64,000 nt of DNA from Pelotomaculum schinkii (lineage in GTDB: Bacteria; Bacillota; Desulfotomaculia; Desulfotomaculales; Pelotomaculaceae), in NCBI RefSeq assembly GCF_004369205.1, contig NZ_QFGA01000004.1, forward strand, positions 248,001-312,000, given 5' to 3'. Below are positions 15,808 to 22,609 of this stretch, piece after piece. Under the pieces are notes generated by a model, which ran no database searches, was not told the DNA's origin, and saw nothing but the letters and a program-made list of their open reading frames with translations. Positions within the stretch are counted from its first letter, which is position 1. Each line of letters opens with the position of its first letter. A program made the position numbers and the translations under genes.

Positions 15808-17130
15808 TTGGATGTTTTTCATAAGCTGAAAATATTGACCGGTGCGGCAAAATATGATGTGGCCTGTACTTCCAGCGGAGTGGATAGAAAGGCGGCTGCC
15901 GGGGGTATTGGCAGCGCAGTGGCCTGCGGCGTATGTCACAGCTTTGCGGCGGATGGACGATGTGTTTCGCTGTTAAAGGTGCTTATGACCAATGTTTGCG
16001 TCTATGATTGCCAATACTGCGTCAACCGCCGTTCTAACGACTCGCCGCGGACAACCTTTACACCTCGTGAGTTGGCGGAAGTGACCTTCAATTTTTACCG
16101 TCGCAATTACATTGAAGGTCTTTTTCTGAGTTCAGGTGTGCTTAAGAATCCCGACTATACCTGTGAGCAAATGCTGGAGGCTCTGCGCATACTGCGGGAG
16201 GAGTACCGTTTTGCCGGGTATATTCACGCCAAAATTATTCCGGGTGCCGACAGCCGACTGATTGACCGAATCGGCGCGCTGGCGGATCGGATAAGCGTGA
16301 ATATTGAGCTTCCCTCTCAAAACGGTTTGCGGCTGCTGGCCCCGGACAAATCAAAGCACGCTATTTTGGGGCCGATGGGATACATTCATAACCACATAAA
16401 AGAGAGTTCCTCAGACAGGAAAAGATATCGGCACGGACCAAAGTTCGCCCCTGCTGGACAGAGCACCCAGATGATTATAGGAGCCACGCCGGACACGGAT
16501 TTTCAGATTTTAAATTTAACCGAAAGCCTATATGAAACATACAAGCTAAACCGGGTTTTCTTTTCTGCTTATATGCCGGTAGCTGAAAACGCCATTTTGC
16601 CGGCCATAGGCACAAAACCGCAGCTTCTGCGGGAGCACCGCCTTTACCAGGCGGACTGGCTGCTGCGGTTTTACGGTTTTACCGCCCGGGAACTTTTGGA
16701 CGAGCGGCACCAAAGCTTTAATCCCTATTTGGATCCCAAATGCAACTGGGCCCTTAACCATATGGAGTTTTTCCCAATGGACGTAAACCGTGCGTCCTAT
16801 AACGACCTGCTCCGGGTGCCGGGCATCGGTGTAACAAGTGTTAAGCGGATTATAACTGCCCGCCGCACCGCTGCTCTCAATTTCGACGCGCTCAGAAAGC
16901 TGGGGGTCGTACTTAAACGCGCCCAGTATTTCATCACCTGCGGTGGTAAAATCGCGGACGGCCTGAAAATCACTTGGGATGCGGTGCTGAGGGCTTTGAT
17001 GTCTGAAAAAGCCTGGGGCATGTATAACGAGAATTCCCCCCCGCATCCGGCAGCGGAGCAGCTTTCTCTTTTTGATGAGTCGTTATCCTGTCAGGAGGAT
17101 GTTCAGAAATGCTTGACCGGTCAAATATGA
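15808..17130 (+). CDS. putative DNA modification/repair radical SAM protein (TIGR03916 type)
   Basis: The 440-residue protein has the radical SAM motif Cys64-Cys68-Cys71 (TNVCVYDCQYCVNRR) for the 4Fe-4S cluster. A helix-hairpin-helix DNA-binding motif (NDLLRVPGIGVTSVKRIITA) is near residue 340. This is the TIGR03916 family, always found beside a TIGR03915 (DUF4130) protein, as here with a 22-base overlap. It is predicted to act on DNA, but the lesion is unknown. I choose TTG 15808, 9 bases after AAGGAG; the TTG at 15799 abuts that site. A LexA box in the promoter supports a damage-response role. Confidence 0.9.
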   Translation: MDVFHKLKILTGAAKYDVACTSSGVDRKAAAGGIGSAVACGVCHSFAADGRCVSLLKVLMTNVCVYDCQYCVNRRSNDSPRTTFTPRELAEVTFNFYRRNYIEGLFLSSGVLKNPDYTCEQMLEALRILREEYRFAGYIHAKIIPGADSRLIDRIGALADRISVNIELPSQNGLRLLAPDKSKHAILGPMGYIHNHIKESSSDRKRYRHGPKFAPAGQSTQMIIGATPDTDFQILNLTESLYETYKLNRVFFSAYMPVAENAILPAIGTKPQLLREHRLYQADWLLRFYGFTARELLDERHQSFNPYLDPKCNWALNHMEFFPMDVNRASYNDLLRVPGIGVTSVKRIITARRTAALNFDALRKLGVVLKRAQYFITCGGKIADGLKITWDAVLRALMSEKAWGMYNENSPPHPAAEQLSLFDESLSCQEDVQKCLTGQI

Positions 17131-17951
17131 TTTATCTTTACGACGGCAGCTTCAATGGGTTGCTGTGCTGTGTCTTTGAGAGTTATGACAAGAGAGAAAT
17201 GCCGGCGGAGATTTTAACACCGGACATACCGCAAGCCATACTCTTTCCGGTTAAAGAAATTATGACCGATCCGCAGAAAGCAAACCGGGTGCTGGCCTCT
17301 ATTCCGAAAAAAATGGGGCATGCGGCCCTGGATTTCCTGCGGCATGCCTTTTTAACCTGTCTTCCTCAAAAGGAACTGCATATCCTGCGGTTTATGCGCA
17401 TGGGCTACTGTCACGGCCCCTCCGTGATGGCTATCCTGGCCAATGACGCAATGCATATACTCTTTAAAGCCGTAAAGCATTTGAAAAACGAAAGCCACCT
17501 GCTGAAAGGGTTCCTGCGCTTTTCTGTTTTTCACAACGTCCTCGTAGGCGAAATAGAGCCTAAAAACTATGTACTTCCTTTGCTGAGGCAGCATTTCTGC
17601 CAACGCTATCCGGAGGAAAGCTTTTTTATTTTTGACAAAACCCATGGTATGGCGCTGGCGTACCACCCTTACCAGTCCGCAATCATTGCTGTTGAAGATC
17701 TGGTACTGCCCGAACCTGATAAAAAGGAACAATCTTTCCGCGAGCTGTGGCGGCTCTTCTACGAGACGATTGAGGTGAAGGGGCGGCACAACCCCCAGTG
17801 CCGTATGAGTCATATGCCAAAGCGCTACTGGAAATACATGACTGAATTTAACCGCCCGCAGGAATCCCTGCCAATGTCGGCATATCCCGGCGGTAAAAAA
17901 CTTCTTGACGGCGGCTCCGACTTTATTAAAATGCACCCCCCACTATATTGA
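17109..17951 (+). CDS. TIGR03915-family putative DNA repair protein (DUF4130)
   Basis: The 280-residue protein matches the DUF4130 family: IYLYDGSFNGLLCCVFESY at the N-terminus, then the conserved KPKNYVLPLLRQHFCQRYPE-like region (here EPKNYVLPLLRQHFCQRYP) and the C-terminal RHNPQCRMSHMPKRYWKYMTEF (split as RHNPQCRMSHMP and KRYWKYMTEF). The family is annotated as a uracil-DNA-glycosylase-like repair partner of the adjacent radical SAM protein. AGGAGG lies 9 bases before the ATG. The overlap implies translational coupling and equimolar production. Confidence 0.88.
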   Translation: MLDRSNMIYLYDGSFNGLLCCVFESYDKREMPAEILTPDIPQAILFPVKEIMTDPQKANRVLASIPKKMGHAALDFLRHAFLTCLPQKELHILRFMRMGYCHGPSVMAILANDAMHILFKAVKHLKNESHLLKGFLRFSVFHNVLVGEIEPKNYVLPLLRQHFCQRYPEESFFIFDKTHGMALAYHPYQSAIIAVEDLVLPEPDKKEQSFRELWRLFYETIEVKGRHNPQCRMSHMPKRYWKYMTEFNRPQESLPMSAYPGGKKLLDGGSDFIKMHPPLY

Positions 17952-18000
17952 CATTTAAGCTCCAGGTATAGCATCAAAAGATAGTAACCCTTTTGCTAAT

Positions 18001-18358
18001 GTGCTGGAAAGAGCGGAGCAGACTGCAACCGAAGGTGATTATAAAAGATCGCTGGAACTTTACCTGTGTGTTCTTCACCAAATGCTCGCCCTGCTGGAGT
18101 CCGCCGATGATTCCGGTGGAGATATCGGGGGAGTTATTGAAAGCTCCTCAATGAAGCTGCAAGAAAAATCTACGACGGATGGTCCGATTGGCGGTTGAGC
18201 CTGCTGGAAACCTGTGCTAACCTTGTTATTGACGGTCATCAAAGGAGAATATTTGAAAGACAATTGAACTCGACCGTTGAAGAATTGAATAATTCAATAA
18301 AAGAATGGGCAAAGTCGGCTAAGTCTCTCCTTTTACATCTGGTACTATCTGCATCTTA
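18001..18358 (+). pseudogene. frameshifted remnant of a helical protein
   Basis: Two frames join to one plausible helical sequence: GDYKRSLELYLCVLHQMLAL with LLESADDSGGDIGGVIESS, then after a shift near 18140-18155, YDGWSDWRLSLLETCANLVI and FERQLNSTVEELNNSIKEWA. The acidic 'DDS-G-IG-VI' pattern recalls the helical part of SWIM zinc-finger proteins, but this is tentative. There is no convincing start codon context, so it is a remnant carrying at least one frameshift. Confidence 0.5.
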
Positions 18359-18399
18359 AGGAATAAAGGGTACCCTGGGCCTCTTCCTTTGCGTGGAGA

Positions 18400-18454
18400 C
18401 CGACCACTGCCGGCACACTGGAAGATTATCAAGGTATAGCATTTCAGTGGTCGG
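18400..18454. repeat. 10-bp inverted repeat upstream of conserved helical protein
   Basis: CCGACCACTG (18400-18409) and CAGTGGTCGG (18445-18454) are perfect complements 35 bases apart, 80 bases before the next gene. It may be an operator or an RNA stem. The rest of 18360-18530 shows nothing else. Confidence 0.45.
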
Positions 18455-18534
18455 ATAAACCTCTAACCAACGGAACTATCCTGTCAGTCTATTCATATTA
18501 TATGCTAGAAATGACTGATTTTAAGAGGTGATGA

Positions 18535-19113
18535 ATGGTGTATTACAATCAGGACTTTTATCATACACCCATCGTGTTTACTAAAGCACAAGTGGATGTA
18601 AGGAATTATATGCGTATGCTATGGGAACAGCATGATGTTTGGACATGGTCAACCATAACAAGCCTGGTATTTGGTTTGCCGAATGTAGACTCCGTTGTCG
18701 CTAGATTACTTCGTAATCCCGTAGATTTTGAGCATGCGCTGCAGCCTTACTACGGAGAAAGAATTGCTGCGAAATTTCGGGATTTGTTCAAGGAGCATCT
18801 TGTTATAGCTGCAGATCTTGTCAAAGCAGCAAAAGCCGGAGATAATAAGGCAGCAGCAGAAGCAGAAAGGAAATGGTATGCTAATGCTGATGCAATCGCT
18901 GTTTTCTTAGGAAATATCAATCCTTATTGGTCTCAGGAGCATTGGAGAAGGATGATGTACCGCCACCTAGCATTAGTTAAAGCAGAAGCAGTTAACATGC
19001 TTACCGGACAGTATGAGGCAAGCATCGCAGCGTATGATGAAAATGAGATACACACTTTAGGAATGGCTGACGTAATGGCTGAGGGAATAATTAAGCAGTT
19101 CCATATATATTAA
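18535..19113 (+). CDS. conserved helical protein of unknown function
   Basis: The 192-residue protein is almost wholly alpha-helical by eye, with no membrane segment and many aromatic and His residues: NPYWSQEHWRRMMYRHLALV, FGLPNVDSVVARLLRNPVDF and ADLVKAAKAGDNKAAAEAER. The start has AAGAGGTG a few bases upstream. I recognise it as a type seen in Clostridia but with no assigned role. Conserved His/Glu/Trp clusters (EQHDVWTW, QEHWRRM) could bind a ligand or metal. It is intact among remnants, which suggests selection. Confidence 0.6.
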   Translation: MVYYNQDFYHTPIVFTKAQVDVRNYMRMLWEQHDVWTWSTITSLVFGLPNVDSVVARLLRNPVDFEHALQPYYGERIAAKFRDLFKEHLVIAADLVKAAKAGDNKAAAEAERKWYANADAIAVFLGNINPYWSQEHWRRMMYRHLALVKAEAVNMLTGQYEASIAAYDENEIHTLGMADVMAEGIIKQFHIY

Positions 19114-19149
19114 GGGATTAGTTCCAAAAAATAATCGCTTATTTTTGAA

Positions 19150-19634
19150 CATTGCACTTTATACCCCACTGACAAGGAGCCTGAAATTATTGGGCAGCCA
19201 TATTACAACTTTGACTGCCTTGAATTATTCCACATGGAATAATATCGTTAAAAAGAGGCTTTTAGCCCCCCCATATTCAAATCAGCTTATCCATAGCTAC
19301 AAACCCTATTACGGCTGCTCCCGGAACGTGACGCACCCCGTCCTCCGGGAAACCTTCGCCCCAATTATGGAACTAGCTTTGCGCAGGAGCGCGCGGGCTG
19401 CCATCACTGAGCTGTTTGTCTAATTCACGTCTGGCGGATTTGGGCCTGGTTGACCAGGACCGCCTCCTGGCCGGGTATCAAGATTACTGCGAACATGGCC
19501 AGCCTAACAGGGGCGAGCCCATTTACGCGGCGGTGACGTTGGAACTTATGGGTATATATGCCAACACTTTTGGCCTAAAGAATGATTATGACAATATCCA
19601 GCGACTAAAGAGCCAGGCCCAGAAGATATGCTAA
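19150..19634 (+). pseudogene. mixed remnant, including asparagine-synthase-like C-terminus
   Basis: Several short frames carry protein-like sequence without a complete gene. At about 19145-19240 one frame reads LYPTDKEPEIIGQPYYNF. At 19320-19634 two frames join as LRETFAPIMELALRRSARAA and SRLADLGLVDQDRLLAGYQD with PIYAAVTLELM, which resembles the C-terminal helices of asparagine synthase-like lasso-peptide cyclases. Start, catalytic core and frame continuity are missing. Confidence 0.45.
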
Positions 19635-19781
19635 AAACCGGGTGTTTTCTTTTGTGATGCTGCTGTTTTTTCTGTTCATCTATCTGATCATCATCGTCCA
19701 AGTCGCTGGGCCAAATGTTTCAATGAAATAGGTTGTATTTATCCTATCTTGCGTATAATATAAAAGTAGGAGGTGCTTTGA

Positions 19782-20024
19782 ATGAATATTAACACAAATA
19801 GCCTGGTATCCATTACCGAGGCCAACCAGAATTTCTCCAAGGTGGCCCGCCTGGTTGATGAGAATGGTGTCGCAATCATTTTGAAAAACAATGTACCGCG
19901 GTACATTATTACCGAATTCAGCCAATATCAGGCGGAACAGGTGACGGATAACGAAGATGTGAAAAGCGTTGCTAGTCGCCTGATTGCCAAGCACCGTGCC
20001 GCATTCGAGAAACTTGCCAAATGA
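19782..20024 (+). CDS. Phd/YefM-family antitoxin
   Basis: The 80-residue antitoxin has the Phd fold SLVSITEANQNFSKVARLVD and VAIILKNNVPRYIITEFSQY (DNA-binding half), then a C-terminal helix SVASRLIAKHRAAFEKLAK that would thread through the Doc toxin groove. TAGGAGG lies before the ATG. Its stop overlaps the toxin start by ATGA. A second Phd-type antitoxin lies at 12125; the two are distinct in sequence. Confidence 0.88.
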   Translation: MNINTNSLVSITEANQNFSKVARLVDENGVAIILKNNVPRYIITEFSQYQAEQVTDNEDVKSVASRLIAKHRAAFEKLAK

Positions 20025-20395
20025 AACGGCTGAGTGTCCCGCAGATTGTGCTGATGCACAGCACATTGATTAAAGAAACCGGAGGCATGGACGGGATTCG
20101 TGATGAGAGCCTGCTGGATTCGGCGGTCAACGCCCCCTTTCAGACCTATGGCGGAGAATATCTGTATAAATCGCTGGAGGCGAAAGCGGCGCGGTTGGGT
20201 TATTTCCTCATTAAAAACCATCCCTTTGTTGACGGTAATAAAAGAATCGGGATGCTGGCTATGATGGTTTTTCTTGAACTGAACGGTACCGGCCTTGCCT
20301 GTACGGATCAAGATATCGTTGAAACAGGCTTAAGGATTGCCGCCGGTGAGATGGATGATAAAGAGCTTTTGGAGTGGATTCTAAGACATAATTAA
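20021..20395 (+). CDS. doc: Doc-type Fic-domain toxin
   Basis: The 124-residue protein has the Doc motif HPFVDGNKRIG (about residues 66-76), which in Doc phosphorylates EF-Tu and stalls translation. The N-terminal part (IVLMHSTLIKETGGMDGIRD, LLDSAVNAPFQTYGG) is also typical. Length equals Doc (about 125). It is coupled to the antitoxin upstream by a 4-base overlap. A weak hairpin (CTTGTTTT/AAAACAAG, 20419-20439) follows. Confidence 0.92.
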   Translation: MKRLSVPQIVLMHSTLIKETGGMDGIRDESLLDSAVNAPFQTYGGEYLYKSLEAKAARLGYFLIKNHPFVDGNKRIGMLAMMVFLELNGTGLACTDQDIVETGLRIAAGEMDDKELLEWILRHN

Positions 20396-20519
20396 CCGTT
20401 TTTTTGCAAAAAAAACCTTGTTTTAAGCCAAAACAAGCTGCATCTAAATTGATCACACATTACAGAATTTTAGGTTGAAATAGATGCAAGTCCATTTCGG
20501 CCAGTAAATAGAAGGTTTT

Positions 20520-20566
20520 GCGGGCTTTCTGAGAGCAATTTCGGAAAGCCCGCTTTCCATAGATGC
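20520..20566 (+). repeat. covarying hairpin repeat, copy 2
   Basis: A 15-bp hairpin (20520-20553) with a GCAA tetraloop (20535-20538) and the same tail TTTCCATAGATGCA as copy 1 at 15664. It follows the Doc gene, at the equivalent downstream position. From here to 20878 no gene is convincing. Confidence 0.75.
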
Positions 20567-20878
20567 AACGCTTGTAGTGGCCCATAAGTTCCGCCCTAAG
20601 AAGGCTTATCCTTCCATTTTCGATTTGGGCCGGCAGGTAAGATATATACTAAGTACGAACCATCAGCATGTCATGATCATGACATTCCGGTGGTTTTATG
20701 ATTGCACGATTGATTTGTACTTCGTGGGGAGTATGAAAAGAAAATATTGGGGGATAAAAATTGTGGTAGTTATAGTGTGCAACCAAAGGTTGCGCCTGAA
20801 GCAACGATAAATCTCTTTACGGAATTCAAATCCGTCACTATTATTAAACTACGAAAAAAATAAGAAGGGGGGATATTT

Positions 20879-21442
20879 ATGGAATTATCAGCCCGGATAA
20901 AAGAGGAAAGAAATAAATTAAATCTATCCCAGGATGCGCTGGCTCACAAGCTTCATGTCAGTCGTCAAGCCATATCAAAATGGGAGAGAGGACAGAGCTA
21001 TCCTGATTTGGAGAAACTGATTGAGTTTAGTGATATTTTCGGAATTACACTGGATGAACTGGTAAAAGGGGATAAAAAGCTGGAAAGGAAACTGGTCAAT
21101 GATGGAGGAAATCTGATGAGAGGAAGATCTATTTTTGGATATGTACTAATTGCGGTCGGAATCCTGACAGGTTTCTGGGGCGGGAGTATGTATCCCGTCG
21201 GTCTCATGAATGAGGATTTTATGTCGTTTCTAATCGGTGCTTCTCTTCTGATTACGCTGGGAATCCCGCTCGTAAAGGATATCCCAAAGTGGATCGTCCT
21301 CGGGTCTCTTTATCTGACGCTTCTACTGTCCGTTGTATATATGATAAGCCTGAAGATGGGTTTATGGGTAACGCTCATTGGAATTGTAATGCTACTCGGC
21401 TTAGGGTGGTGGCTTACTACGAAAATAACAGATAAATGTTAA
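20879..21442 (+). CDS. XRE-family HTH protein with membrane domain
   Basis: The 187-residue protein joins an N-terminal Cro/CI HTH (residues 5-60, LNLSQDALAHKLHVSRQAIS, then KWERGQSYPDLEKL) to four or so hydrophobic helices from about 82 (IFGYVLIAVGILTGFWGG, FLIGASLLITLGIPLV, WIVLGSLYLTLLLSVVYMI, GLWVTLIGIVMLLGL). It is a membrane-bound regulator, a design common in Firmicutes. GAAGGGGGG lies before the ATG. A heme-binding cytochrome b5-like protein follows; a functional tie is not shown. Confidence 0.85.
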   Translation: MELSARIKEERNKLNLSQDALAHKLHVSRQAISKWERGQSYPDLEKLIEFSDIFGITLDELVKGDKKLERKLVNDGGNLMRGRSIFGYVLIAVGILTGFWGGSMYPVGLMNEDFMSFLIGASLLITLGIPLVKDIPKWIVLGSLYLTLLLSVVYMISLKMGLWVTLIGIVMLLGLGWWLTTKITDKC

Positions 21443-21531
21443 ATTGAAATAGCAACCGAAGAAAATAAATCAATATAATGAAATGAAGACTTGGTGAAAT
21501 GAACACCTTGATGAAAGAAGGAAGTTGAACG

Positions 21532-21888
21532 ATGAAAAATCAAATCGTAATAATTGTAATTAGTTTCATTTGTCTAAGTATTCTAGCCGTATGCTTGTTT
21601 TATAAGAATGGTCCGTCACCGACTACGCAACAAAGTCAAGCAGACAGGACATCTCAGGTGAATGCCCAGGTCTTTACGCTTCAGGAATTAAGCAAATTTG
21701 ACGGACAAAACGGGAATCCTGCCTATATCGCAGTTAATGGAATTGTGTATGATGTTACAAAAGTGCGACAGTGGAAAAACGGAAATCATCAAGGCTGTAG
21801 CGCCGGTAAAGATCTGACTGCAGACTTTCCTCATAAAGCCTCAATACTGGCCAAAGTTCCAATTGTGGGGAAACTTTCAGGAAATTAA
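21532..21888 (+). CDS. membrane-anchored cytochrome b5-like heme/steroid-binding protein
   Basis: The 118-residue protein has an N-terminal anchor (IVIIVISFICLSILAVCLF, residues 4-22) and an extracytoplasmic cytochrome b5-like domain from about 45: FTLQELSKFDGQNGNPAYIA, NGIVYDVTKVRQWKNGNHQG, then DFPHKASILAKVPIVG. The family often binds heme with His or other ligands (His in NHQG and HKA here). GAAGGAAG precedes the ATG. It may be a small redox carrier of the cell surface. Partners are not evident nearby. Confidence 0.85.
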   Translation: MKNQIVIIVISFICLSILAVCLFYKNGPSPTTQQSQADRTSQVNAQVFTLQELSKFDGQNGNPAYIAVNGIVYDVTKVRQWKNGNHQGCSAGKDLTADFPHKASILAKVPIVGKLSGN

Positions 21889-21949
21889 GATTATTGTTCA
21901 TCAAAGACAAAGAATTTTGTCGAAAGCCATCGTATAATCTTTTGATTGT

Positions 21950-22562
21950 ACGCCGAGGCCCTTGCGGGGATCATTGAAAAGCTAGGCGGGGTTGACAAAG
22001 CCTTTATGTCCCTGATGCTGTATGTTTTTGCTATTTTGATTTCTGTTTACTGCCTGATGTCCGCCGGTATTCTGCGTGGAGAGGAATCGGCCAGAGAGAA
22101 ACCTTTTTATCCCTGCCGGTGAAAAGGTCCGGATTTTGCCTGAGTCATCTTTTGTTTGTATTCCTTGGCACGGCGGTGATCGCTCTTGTCTCAGGTATTG
22201 GTGTTGGGCTGGGCGCGGCGCTCTCTACCGGGACGCCAGGTGAATTTACACGGCTGCTTCTGGAAATGGTCAGGAAAATCCCAGCTATTTGGGTCATGGG
22301 AGGCCTTGCCGTGTTTTTCTTTGGCCTGCTGCCCGGATGGATGAACGGGGCGAGTTTTGCTTTGCTGGTTTTATTTGTGATGTTGGAGGTGCTCTGGGAA
22401 CAGCAGAGCATCAGCGCGGCGGTATATGGCCTGTCACCGTTCTCCTATGTGTATCCCGCAAACGATGTTGCTGTTTTCACGTTGGCGGGCCTGTGCCTTG
22501 TATCCGCTGCACTGGCCATACTGGGCCTTTATCTGTTCAAGCGTCGTGACCTGCAGACCTAA
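21950..22562 (+). pseudogene. ABC-2 type antibiotic-export permease, truncated and frameshifted
   Basis: From about 21950 one frame reads EALAGIIEKLGGVDKAFMSL and LYVFAILISVYCLMSAGILR with GEESARE, and near 22115 the match passes to another frame, SHLLFVFLGTAVIALVSGIG, then the long hydrophobic C-terminus to 22562. Together they match the C-terminal half of polyether-antibiotic (tetronasin-type) exporter permeases. The N-terminal half is missing, the ATPase gene is absent, and one frameshift is present. Confidence 0.7.
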
Positions 22563-22609
22563 CGCAATGTCAAAAGCGCGCCAAAGAGGCTAACAGGGCA
22601 TTCTCCATG

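Noticed and set aside
20577-20810. Possible 77-residue gene
   Set aside because: No ribosome-binding site, no recognisable family and composition like its surroundings; it overlaps the tail of the hairpin repeat.
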